From Bog-366 sp963722555 (lineage in GTDB: Bacteria; Acidobacteriota; Terriglobia; UBA7540), in assembly GCA_963722555.1 (NCBI GenBank), contig CAVRNQ010000005.1:310001-374000 (forward strand): a DNA stretch of 64,000 bases, written 5' to 3'. Each line of letters opens with the position of its first letter. The stretch's first letter is position 1. The notes under the pieces are model-generated. The model did no database searches. It was not told the DNA's origin and saw only the letters and a program-made list of their open reading frames with translations. Made by a program: the position numbers and the translations under genes. Positions 15,896 through 22,771 of the stretch are shown piece by piece.

Positions 15896-17311
15896 ATGAA
15901 CTTCCCATTTGGGGATGGCAAGATGCAACAAAGTGACGCTGAGACAAACCCTGACGTTTCCCAATCGGCTGAAGAAAGGCGCAACACAAGCGAGGTCATA
16001 TCAGAACTCCGAACTGCCCTCCAGCTGACGCCGGATGACGCAGAGCTTCATGAGAAACTGGGTGATGTGCTTCTCGAACATGGCGATGCGGACGGCGCGG
16101 TGAACGAGTTCAGGGAGGCCATTCGGTGGGGCCGCAATGAGGACGCGCGGGTTCGCAAATCACTGGGCAATGCACTGGAAAAAGCAGGCAAGATACAAGA
16201 GGCCGTCCAAGAGTATCAGGTTGCAGTCCGATTGGAGCCGGATGAAGGCCTGTGGCACTGGTATTTGAGCGATGCCCTGATGCAACAAGGGGATACGGAC
16301 GGGGCAATAAAGGGATATCTGCAAGCAATCCTCCTGGGATGCGATGACGCATGGGTCCACGACAGTCTCGGCGACGCTCTCAAGGCAAAAGGCGACTTGG
16401 ACGCCGCCATTGCAGAATATACCAAGGCTGCTGAGCTACTGCCTGATAAGGAGCAATTCGGAATTGGCCTGGCAGGTGCGTTGGTCGAAAAGGGCGACCT
16501 TTTAGTCAAACAAGGGATGTGGAAGGATGCCCTCGCTGAGTACCATCGCGCGGAGGAGTTGGAGCATGGTTGTCTGGGTCTCAGCGAGGAGCTTGAAAAA
16601 CACTTCAGCGAGCTGGCAAATGAGGGGAAGTTCATCGAGGCGATATCGGAATGTCGAGAAGTCCTTGGCATTGACCCAGAGTACGCTGATGTCCGTGTTT
16701 TATTAGGAAACCTTCTCGCTCGGAATGGAAAATACGAAGAGGCCTTTGGCGAATACCGCGAGGCGAACCGGCTTGAGGCCCATATCGACCCACACCACCA
16801 TCTTGAATCGGCAATTCACGAAAGCTGCAAAGGACTGAGTTTGAGCCGCCAGCTCACCGAGTACGAGGCGGGACTCCGAGTTGACCCAGAGAACAGCGAG
16901 CTTGGAATCATCCGAATCGCTCTTTCAGCCATTGTCGCAACAGAGCGACACAGGATGGGCCTGGGGCTTGAGAAAGTTGGTGACTTGGACGGAGCCATTG
17001 CAGAATACAGGAAAGCATTGAGCCATTGGCGCCAACATGACGAAACTCGGGGCGACCTTTGTAGGGCGCTTCTTAGGAATGGGGACCCAATAGGCGCATT
17101 TTCGGAATTCCTTCAGGCAGTCGTCAAAGGGCCATGGGGGAGATTCTTGGTCCAGTACGCATTGCTTTTGGTCGGAACAACAATTATCGCTTGGTCGATG
17201 GGCCTTCCAATCCTGAGCCGTCCCGACAAGTATCTGCCGAGGCTAGTCGTCCTGCCAATCGCAATCATGCTCTTCGGCCACTTCTACAAGCGATTCCTAA
17301 GAGCGGAATAG
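15896..17311 (+). CDS. Large TPR protein with C-terminal membrane helices
   Basis: This 471-residue protein has about nine to ten TPR-like units over residues 30-400, e.g. 'HEKLGDVLLEHGDADGAVNE', 'RKSLGNALEKAGKIQEAVQE' and 'LLGNLLARNGKYEEAFGEYR'. It ends with two hydrophobic helices (about 418-436 and 447-463) and a basic tail. Codon use is less GC-biased than in neighbouring core genes, which suggests transfer. It follows the truncated kinase by 11 bases. Its function is unknown beyond a membrane-tethered scaffold. Confidence 0.7.
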   Translation: MNFPFGDGKMQQSDAETNPDVSQSAEERRNTSEVISELRTALQLTPDDAELHEKLGDVLLEHGDADGAVNEFREAIRWGRNEDARVRKSLGNALEKAGKIQEAVQEYQVAVRLEPDEGLWHWYLSDALMQQGDTDGAIKGYLQAILLGCDDAWVHDSLGDALKAKGDLDAAIAEYTKAAELLPDKEQFGIGLAGALVEKGDLLVKQGMWKDALAEYHRAEELEHGCLGLSEELEKHFSELANEGKFIEAISECREVLGIDPEYADVRVLLGNLLARNGKYEEAFGEYREANRLEAHIDPHHHLESAIHESCKGLSLSRQLTEYEAGLRVDPENSELGIIRIALSAIVATERHRMGLGLEKVGDLDGAIAEYRKALSHWRQHDETRGDLCRALLRNGDPIGAFSEFLQAVVKGPWGRFLVQYALLLVGTTIIAWSMGLPILSRPDKYLPRLVVLPIAIMLFGHFYKRFLRAE

Positions 17312-17504
17312 CGGTGTGACAGAGGACTGTGATTCGCGCATATCCTCTGGGAAAAGTTCTGGATCCTGATCTTCAGCAACTTGCAGCGACGATAGCCTGA
17401 CGGGTTTCAGTCCAGGGGGACAGGTAGAGCGGGTGGTGTTGAGAGTCGACCGAGCGGAAATCACAGATGGTTAAAGTCCCGAGTGGTGAACACAGGCAAA
17501 CCGG

Positions 17505-18098
17505 ATGTTAAGAGATTTGACGAATTATGCGCGTGCTCTTCTAGGCAAGTGGTGGTCCCGTGTGTTCCTTTTTCTGAGCATTCTCTCAACGGCAACAACC
17601 TTCTACGTGTCGTTTCACCCGGGATTCCTGCTTCCGAAGAATGCTCTTATAGGTGTCTCTTTACTTGCACTGTTCATTTCGGCATATGATGTTTACAAAC
17701 GGCAGGAAGCGAGAATTCAGGCGTTATTACGGGAGAATGCAGGGCTAAAGGACGCCCAAGAAAATCGCACGAGAAGAAGCCTCTCGGACTTGATCTGCGA
17801 GTTGCAAGACAACCTCGGGAAAGCCCTCGATCCTGTCATCGACCGGTCTTTCGGAACAGGCGCTTACGTGCGTCCATCAACAGATTGCTGGAAGACTGCG
17901 CGGAACATGCTCCGCCTCGACACCCCACTTCGCGACGATCTCGATCGTGCGTACGCCGCAGTGGACCGGTGGTGTTCTGTGGTGGATTCAGGCCGAAAGC
18001 CAGGAATGGGAAGCCCAGAGCTAAATCGTATTGTTGACATGCTGCGCGCTGAAATACCAAAACTCTTACGAGAGTTGGAGAAGGCTCAAGCTACATGA
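17505..18098 (+). CDS. Hypothetical membrane protein with coiled segment
   Basis: I do not recognise a family for this 197-residue protein. Two adjacent hydrophobic helices (about residues 19-38 and 45-62) are followed by a charged, probably coiled segment (KRQEARIQALLRENAGLK) and a soluble C-terminal domain. GC is moderately low, as in the TPR gene upstream. It may belong to the same accessory segment that replaced the end of the kinase gene. Confidence 0.55.
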   Translation: MLRDLTNYARALLGKWWSRVFLFLSILSTATTFYVSFHPGFLLPKNALIGVSLLALFISAYDVYKRQEARIQALLRENAGLKDAQENRTRRSLSDLICELQDNLGKALDPVIDRSFGTGAYVRPSTDCWKTARNMLRLDTPLRDDLDRAYAAVDRWCSVVDSGRKPGMGSPELNRIVDMLRAEIPKLLRELEKAQAT

Positions 18099-18106
18099 CG
18101 GGCTTC

Positions 18107-18186
18107 GCGGGTGGCGCCCCGATGCATCGGGGCGCCCCACGAACACGGGCAACATCTCTGTCACCGCGTCCAATCCGTGGCCGGTT
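18107..18186. repeat. TA-spacer repeat, copy 1 (left part)
   Basis: GGGTGGCGCCCCGATGCATC and the following bases form a hairpin, and then come the shared words CACGAACACGGGCAACATCT and GTCACCGCGTCC. The same words occur at 19831-19957 and 20568-20700. After 18186 a different hairpin (GGTAGCACAGGCACTCGTGC, 18194 onward) replaces the right half. It lies 3' of the brnA stop codon. Confidence 0.8.
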
Positions 18187-18268
18187 CGGGCTTGGTAGCA
18201 CAGGCACTCGTGCCTGTGCGCTGCACCAGCCTTGGACACCCCGATACATCGGGGTGCTACCAAGCTTT

Positions 18269-18556
18269 TCAGCTTATCCGCCTCGACCTGCGGCGAGCAC
18301 TTCTTGCCAAGTAGCGCTGGTCAAGCGCTTGCCGAATGAGGGTTTTGATCACTGCCTGACGGCTGATGTTCAACTCTTGCGCGGTGCCATCCAGCTCTTT
18401 CAGCATGGAAAGGGCAAAATCCACGTTCACCCTGCGAATCGGTTCCATCATCCGTCCCGAATTGGTGAAAAAGCGCGAAACATTCTCACCGCGATCGGCA
18501 AGCCGGGCAATCTCCTCTGCGGAAGTAACATTTCGGGTTTTACTCGTTTGCTTCAT
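18269..18556 (-). CDS. brnA: BrnA-like ribbon-helix-helix antitoxin
   Basis: This 95-residue protein has an N-terminal toxin-binding part (TSAEEIARLADRGENVSRFF) and a C-terminal CopG/RHH-like part (RRVNVDFALSMLKELDGTAQ, then SRQAVIKTLIRQALDQRY). This order is typical of BrnA. The gene overlaps brnT by 17 bases and follows it, the reversed order known for this family. It should neutralise BrnT and repress the operon through the palindrome at 18821-18837. Confidence 0.8.
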   Translation of the reverse strand: MKQTSKTRNVTSAEEIARLADRGENVSRFFTNSGRMMEPIRRVNVDFALSMLKELDGTAQELNISRQAVIKTLIRQALDQRYLARSARRRSRRIS

Positions 18557-18818
18557 AAAGCTGCTGCTCCTCTTGGGTGGCTTTCCACAAAGTCACCAGA
18601 TGGTAATATTCGCCTTCCCGGTCTTCCCTCACCTCGAAGATGACGCTGTAGAGGCGTTGTCCCACCCAGCCGATGGCTCGGTACTGCTCCGGAGCATCCG
18701 AGCGCTGGTCGAGGTAATAAGGGTGCGCAAAGATTTCCTGTGCCTCCTCAAAGCCGATTCCACGCTGGGGATTCGCTCTCAACCGCCGGCTTTTTCGCAC
18801 GTCGAAGTGGAATCGCAT
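18540..18818 (-). CDS. brnT: BrnT-like toxin
   Basis: This 92-residue protein has the BrnT RelE-like fold pattern: MRFHFDVRKSRR at the start, RGIGFEEAQEIFAHPYYLD, then YRAIGWVGQRLYSVIFEVRE and a final LYEANE. It is an expected ribonuclease toxin acting on translation. The start ATG lies directly next to a perfect operator palindrome, so the transcript leader is very short. Confidence 0.8.
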   Translation of the reverse strand: MRFHFDVRKSRRLRANPQRGIGFEEAQEIFAHPYYLDQRSDAPEQYRAIGWVGQRLYSVIFEVREDREGEYYHLVTLWKATQEEQQLYEANE

Positions 18819-18820
18819 TA

Positions 18821-18837
18821 GGTATAACAGTTATACC
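18821..18837 (-). promoter_or_regulatory. Operator palindrome of brnTA
   Basis: There is a perfect 8-bp inverted repeat GGTATAAC-A-GTTATACC, two bases upstream of the brnT start codon. It includes a TATAAC -10-like hexamer on the minus strand. Its position over the promoter fits autorepression by BrnA-BrnT. Confidence 0.65.
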
Positions 18838-18955
18838 ATGATTCGGGCCGGAATTCTATGCGGGCGCAGCAGCAGGTAGGACAGTGCGGCGCGGGTGTGC
18901 TCTGCATAGGAGGCATCAGCCCAGGACACAGGCAAGAGTGCCTGTGCTACCCTTC
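18838..18955. other. Spacer with small hairpin
   Basis: There is no gene here. CACAGGCAAGAGTGCCTGTG (about 18918-18937) is a small hairpin related to the GCACAGGCACTCGTGCCTGT element downstream of brnA. Confidence 0.4.
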
Positions 18956-19017
18956 GCATCTCACGACTTGTTCATGAGGGCTTTTTCCGCCGCTTGCGGG
19001 TTTCTATCCATCACCGC
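18956..19017. repeat. Left 60-bp direct repeat bracketing three TA modules
   Basis: CATCTCACGACTTGTTCATG and the following ~42 bases recur at 21498-21560 with a few mismatches. Read on the minus strand it could encode a ~20-residue C-terminal tail ending EKALMNKS and a stop, so both copies may be 3'-end remnants of the same lost gene. The rest of the gap to 19189 shows no gene. Confidence 0.7.
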
Positions 19018-19189
19018 CAAGTAGGCGCTCAAGGAATTTTCGATTGACGATTTTCGATTGCCGATTGACGAACGAGTTCTTCCTTAGGTTCACGCTTCCG
19101 AAACCGAGGACAGACCCTGTCTTGGAGATTTGTGGTTTTTCCTACAGAAGAACCGCGGACCCCAAAGACGGGGGGCCGCGCCGCGCTGG

Positions 19190-19537
19190 CTATGTTTTCT
19201 GGCGGGTAAACATCTCGACCAGCACCGTCGAGACTACGGCTGCTGTTTTCGGGGAAATCCTGCCCAGCTTGCGGACCAGGCGTTGCCGGTCTATGGCGCG
19301 GAGCTGGTCAAGCGCCACCTGCCCTTGCTTGCCTTGGAAGGTGAGCGCCACGCGTGTCGGATAAGGTCTCGCCACGGTGGTCATGGGGGCAATAATGACG
19401 GTCCGCAGGTGGCGGTTGCTCTCGTTGGGTGAGACAACCAGGCAAGGGCGGGTTTTCTGGATTTCCGCCCCCTGCGTCGGATCCAGAGATACCAACCAGA
19501 CCTCATCCAAGCGCGGTGCGTCGCCTACCACTGCCAC
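19190..19537 (-). CDS. mazF: MazF/PemK-family toxin
   Basis: This 115-residue protein has LDEVWLVSLDPTQGAEIQKT, then RPCLVVSPNESNRHLRTVII and APMTT, the conserved MazF core with the RP and S/T residues used in RNA cleavage. It ends with the C-terminal helix region RKLGRISPKTAAVVSTVL. It overlaps the antitoxin gene by 13 bases, and the antitoxin is first in the operon as usual. It is an expected sequence-specific endoribonuclease. Confidence 0.88.
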   Translation of the reverse strand: MAVVGDAPRLDEVWLVSLDPTQGAEIQKTRPCLVVSPNESNRHLRTVIIAPMTTVARPYPTRVALTFQGKQGQVALDQLRAIDRQRLVRKLGRISPKTAAVVSTVLVEMFTRQKT

Positions 19538-19773
19538 TCCTCCCGATCGAACTGACTCGAGGGAGTGTCGAGCAACAGTTCATCGTGGGCGGAAGAGCCG
19601 GCGGCGCGGAATGCTTCCTCCCAGCCCTCGCGCGGCAGACGGGCCGGTGCGATCACGAGATGATCGTTTTCGACCCGAAGTTCAACAGCGTCCTCGAACC
19701 CGCACTGTTCGATGATGGGCTTGGGGATTCGGATACCTCGCGAATTTCCAACACGGACAAGTTCAACCTTCAT
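19525..19773 (-). CDS. mazE: MazE/AbrB-family antitoxin
   Basis: This 82-residue protein has an N-terminal SpoVT/AbrB fold, VELVRVGNSRGIRIPKPIIE, the DNA-binding swapped hairpin. An acidic C-terminal tail should bind MazF. The start at 19773 is chosen because the AbrB motif begins there; the frame is open upstream without family similarity. A promoter lies 25-53 bases upstream. Confidence 0.85.
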   Translation of the reverse strand: MKVELVRVGNSRGIRIPKPIIEQCGFEDAVELRVENDHLVIAPARLPREGWEEAFRAAGSSAHDELLLDTPSSQFDREEWQW

Positions 19774-19797
19774 GGCCGTCAATGACCTCGTGCTTAC

Positions 19798-19826
19798 ATT
19801 GTAGTCACATAAGGGCTTTTTGGCAA
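19798..19826 (-). promoter_or_regulatory. Promoter of mazEF
   Basis: On the minus strand, -35 TTGCCA (19826-19821), a 17-base spacer and -10 TACAAT (19803-19798) precede the mazE start codon by 24 bases. The flanking CTTA...TAAG bases form a loose palindrome. Confidence 0.6.
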
Positions 19827-19830
19827 GCGC

Positions 19831-19957
19831 GGGTGGCGCCCCGATGCAGCGGGGCGCCCCATGAACACGGGCAACATCTCTGTCACCGCGTCCTATCCGT
19901 GGCCTGTCATGGCTTCTTAACGGCCGCCGACATGAAGGGCAATGTCGGCGCCACCGG
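19831..19957. repeat. TA-spacer repeat, copy 2
   Basis: This ~127-bp element is bounded by inverted ends GGTGGCGCC and GGCGCCACC, with an internal hairpin (GCGCCCCGATGCAGCGGGGC). It carries the shared core ACACGGGCAACATCTCTGTC. It lies between the mazEF promoter and the stop codon of the next toxin gene. Confidence 0.8.
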
Positions 19958-20006
19958 GGGTTCTCGGCCTGCCGGGCGGACGGGGAAGACAAATTCCTGC
20001 CGCATG

Positions 20007-20294
20007 TTACTCGCTGGGTGGAATTTGCTGTGCGCCGTGGATGACAGCAAGGACGTCGATCTGATCAGGCTTGATGTAATAGATGATCCGGAAGGGCCCT
20101 TCCAGAACCTGCCGAACTTGTGGGACCGCAAATTCCGGGACTTCGCGCCCTGACAGGGGGAACTCAGCAATTTGTTGGGAGCGTCTGGTCAGCCGGTCAA
20201 CAACGCGCAGGGCGTATTGAGGCGAATTCCTTGCGATATAGGCGTGAATGGCCCGCAGATGGTCGCGCGCAGTGTCCGTCCAGTGGACTTTCAC
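20007..20294 (-). CDS. RelE/ParE-family toxin
   Basis: This 95-residue protein has the RelE/ParE superfamily pattern: VHWTDTARDHLRAIHAYIAR at the start, RLTRRSQQIAEFPLSGREVP in the middle and FRIIYYIKPDQIDVLAVIHG near the end. It is closer to ParE-like plasmid-stabilisation toxins. It overlaps the antitoxin gene by four bases (ATGA). The target could be ribosomal mRNA cleavage (RelE) or gyrase (ParE), and sequence alone does not decide. Confidence 0.85.
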   Translation of the reverse strand: MKVHWTDTARDHLRAIHAYIARNSPQYALRVVDRLTRRSQQIAEFPLSGREVPEFAVPQVRQVLEGPFRIIYYIKPDQIDVLAVIHGAQQIPPSE

Positions 20295-20479
20295 TTTTCG
20301 AGGCCAAAGTCCGCACGGACTGTTTCGACGCCGGTGGTGCGCCCAGCCTGGCTATCGGCCAGCCCTGATTCGATGGCTTGACGCACATAGATCTCACTCA
20401 TCAGATCATCCCAGGTGGAGTCGTCCGCCATTTTTTCGATAAGCTTTCGGGCCTCTTCCTTGATGTTGGTCGTTGCCAT
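20291..20479 (-). CDS. Antitoxin of the RelE/ParE module
   Basis: This 62-residue protein, NIKEEARKLIEKMADDSTWD then DLMSEIYVRQAIESGLADSQ, matches the short antitoxins that pair with RelE/ParE toxins (RHK-like, 'addiction module' type). It has GGGGAA upstream of the ATG and is followed directly by the toxin gene. Confidence 0.8.
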   Translation of the reverse strand: MATTNIKEEARKLIEKMADDSTWDDLMSEIYVRQAIESGLADSQAGRTTGVETVRADFGLEK

Positions 20480-20567
20480 TCGCAGATTCCCCTTCGCCGA
20501 CCTCAGCGCACTTTAAGCAATGGTACGACGGCACGCATCCACGCGCAACTAGTATCAGCGTCAGCGC

Positions 20568-20700
20568 GGGTGGCGCACACATTGCCTTTTATGTATGCCC
20601 CCCACGAACACGGGCAACATCTCTGTCACCGCGTCCTATCCGTGGCCTGTTCTGGCTCCTTAACGGTCGCCGACATAAAATGCGATGTCGGCGCCACCCC
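20568..20700. repeat. TA-spacer repeat, copy 3
   Basis: This ~133-bp element starts GGGTGGCGC and ends GGCGCCACC. Its core has ACACGGGCAACATCTCTGTC and GTGGCCTGTTCTGGCTCCTT, closely matching copy 2. It sits just 3' of the last toxin gene of the array. Confidence 0.8.
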
Positions 20701-20727
20701 CGCAGTTTATCACTGCCAATACGTGAG

Positions 20728-21054
20728 TTATGGTTTCGCCGGCAGCCGATCTTTCAGAATCTCTTTCAGGTCCTGGTTCCCGTGCAGAATGGCTATCACT
20801 TGCAGTGGCTTGCTTTGCGGACGGTAGACGATAATGTAATTCAGGTACTTGGGAATGGTCCAGAAAAGCACCGGCAGAGGTGTGATATCCCGCCTTTTAT
20901 GCCCTATGAAGGGATATCCGGCGAGCCTGTGGCATGTGGCGATAATCTCCGATTCCACCTGGTTGGCGGCTTGCCCGCTGTCTTCCTCAATGAACCACCA
21001 GATGGCATCAAGGTCTTCGGTTGCCTGAGGGGTGAGTTGGAAGAGCGTACTCAT
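20728..21054 (-). CDS. parE: ParE/RelE-family toxin
   Basis: This 108-residue protein has FQLTPQATEDLDAIWWFIEE, then HRLAGYPFIGHKRRDI and the C-terminal YIIVYRPQSKPLQVIAILHG, the ParE signature. It overlaps the ParD-like gene by four bases. It is expected to inhibit gyrase or translation. Confidence 0.87.
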   Translation of the reverse strand: MSTLFQLTPQATEDLDAIWWFIEEDSGQAANQVESEIIATCHRLAGYPFIGHKRRDITPLPVLFWTIPKYLNYIIVYRPQSKPLQVIAILHGNQDLKEILKDRLPAKP

Positions 21055-21326
21055 CCCCGCGTCTTCAAGCGCGCGGTACGGCGCTGATGCAGCATCTCGA
21101 TGGCCGCCTCACCGTCCATGAGTTCGCCGCGCTCCGCTTGCGCAAAACCCGTGGCAATATGGGCCGCCACCGCGGCGCGTTGCTCCGCCAGCCAATCCTC
21201 GCTGTGAAGTTGTGCGCGGATGATCTCGAACGCTTGATCCAGCACCTCGCCGGAGTCATGATAAACTCCGGACCGGATCGCCAAGTCGATCGTTTGCTGA
21301 TGTTCCGGTTTCAGTTCGATGGTCAT
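21051..21326 (-). CDS. parD: ParD-like antitoxin
   Basis: This 91-residue protein has an N-terminal ribbon-helix-helix (TIELKPEHQQTIDLAIRSGV, SGEVLDQAFEII) followed by a long acidic-basic helix that should bind the toxin. The start at 21326 has GGAGG seven bases upstream; a longer frame to 21395 lacks such a site. It is first gene of the operon. Confidence 0.85.
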   Translation of the reverse strand: MTIELKPEHQQTIDLAIRSGVYHDSGEVLDQAFEIIRAQLHSEDWLAEQRAAVAAHIATGFAQAERGELMDGEAAIEMLHQRRTARLKTRG

Positions 21327-21985
21327 GGCTGGACCTCCGTGGGCTGTGCCGTCGCCTTCCACCCATTCCGCTCCCCTTTTTCCGGTCAATTCCAATATTA
21401 CAACATTACATCCTTGATGTCTTGCAGCTCCTCTAATATCCGGTAACCATGGCCATTGCAGTCCTGACCGCGGGCTTTTGTCATGCCTGGTACCCTTGGC
21501 ATCTCACGACTTGTTCATGAGCGCTTTTTCTACCGCTTCCGGGTTTCTATCAATCACCGCGGGTGGCGCATACGTCCTGACGGTTTTTGTCGGGATGTAT
21601 GCGACCCAGACCCTCTCACCCCCGGCGCTCGGGGCTCCCTCCCTCCTACGTCGAGCACCCTCTCCCGCGAGGGGCGAGGGCTGGAACCCTTACTTCAGCC
21701 GCCGTGCTCCTTCGGTCATTCTCACGCAGGCGGGGTTTCGGACAATTAGGCACTTTCCCAGAAAATAATGCCTGCCCGTAGGCAATACAGGTAATAACTC
21801 TATTGACAAGCATTGGGTACGGTGCTAGCCTGCAGGGGTAAGTTCTGCGCCGAACAGGGCTCGGTGCCGAGGGTCAATTTGGAAGGAAAGCGCTATCAGG
21901 GCTCGGCCTGAGGCGCGTCCCGATCAGTTGATCACCCGAGAATCACTCCATCCTGATGGCTTCGACCGACGAATACGCGATGTTC
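21327..21985. other. Intergenic repeat-rich region
   Basis: I see no gene here. It holds the right 60-bp direct repeat (21498-21560, partner at 18956-19017), then GGGTGGCGCATACGTCCTGA and GGATGTATGCG (21561-21603). This stretch recurs at 22291-22338. A CCCTCTCCCGCGAGGGGCGA repeat follows (about 21658). Bases 21827-21985 show no recognisable feature. Confidence 0.6.
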
Positions 21986-22186
21986 ATGCAAATAATGGAA
22001 GATTCCCGCCTACGCCAATTGTGGCGGCTCACCTATGTGCCGTTCAAGACCAAGGGGGAGCTGTCCCAACAAAAAGATGTTAAAAATGAAGGTCGATCCG
22101 ACTATGTGTATGAAAACAAAGGGACAGAGAAAATGAAAAAGGAACGATCCGACGATGTTGATGAAAACAAACAGGTTAATCGATAA
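21986..22186 (+). CDS. Small conserved repeated ORF, copy 1
   Basis: This 66-codon frame begins MQIMEDSRLRQLWRLTYVPF and continues to DVKNEGRSDYVYENKG. A second copy with the same reading frame (MQRMEDSSLRQLWRLTNVLF ... DVKNEDRPDYVYENKG) lies on the minus strand at 39423-39608. The family is not one I can name. The 3' half repeats the motif D(Y/D)V(Y/D)ENK twice. It could be a real small protein or a piece of a mobile repeat that happens to be open. An upstream ATG at 21956 is possible. Confidence 0.4.
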   Translation: MQIMEDSRLRQLWRLTYVPFKTKGELSQQKDVKNEGRSDYVYENKGTEKMKKERSDDVDENKQVNR

Positions 22187-22454
22187 TCGGGACGAAGCCA
22201 GAATGTTGGTGAAAGTAAAGGAGATAGTCGCGAGGTCGAGTGCTGGTGTCATTTGGAATGGGATTTCTTTCGAAAAAATGCTCATTCCCACGGGTGGCGC
22301 ATACGTCTCGACGGTTTTTGTCGGGATGTATGCGGCCCAGGCCCCCCTCACTCGCCCTCCTACGTCGGGCACCCTCTCCCGCGAGGGGAGAGGGCTAGGG
22401 GATTCGAGAAACTGCCACACGTCGGAGAGGGCTGAGGACTTCGAGAGATTGCGT
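22187..22454. other. Repeat-rich intergenic DNA
   Basis: There is no gene. GCTGGTGTCATTTGGAATGG (22242) with flanks recurs at 25473. GGGTGGCGCATACGTCTCGA (22291) is the second copy of the sequence at 21561. A CCCTCTCCCGCGAGGGGAGA hairpin (about 22370) follows. Confidence 0.6.
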
Positions 22455-22691
22455 GCCGGCAGGGCGAGATCCTTCGCTTCGCTCTGCAGAAACTCGGCGC
22501 GTAAGTCAATTCGATTCACCATCGCTGACACTGTCATCCTGAGTCCCGGTTCTTTCGGGACGAAGGATCTGCATTTGTCTTTGTTACCGAAAACCTATGC
22601 AGATCCTTCGCTGCTGCTCAGGATGACAGTTTAAGTGATGGGTTCTCCTCATCGAGTTTCTGCCCATCATGGGCAGCCGAAAGGCTGTCAA
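22455..22691. repeat. Long dispersed repeat with TGTCATCCTGAG hairpin, inverted partner at 63.1 kb
   Basis: This contains the hairpin arms CTGTCATCCTGAGTCCCGGT (22531) and GCTCAGGATGACAG (ending 22629), then CGAGTTTCTGCCCATCATGG and AGCCGAAAGGCTGTCAA. The whole block is the reverse complement of most of 63095-63400. Confidence 0.85.
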
Positions 22692-22771
22692 TGCTCAGGA
22701 TGACAACGTAGGGCTCAGAATGATAGCGAAGGGGTCAGGATGACAACGTGAGAACGGTTTTCAACAAACTG

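Noticed and set aside
18107..20700. Integron attC sites between the TA modules
   Set aside because: The hairpin repeats are cassette-like in position, but paired RYYYAAC and GTTRRRY core sites and an integrase gene are not seen.
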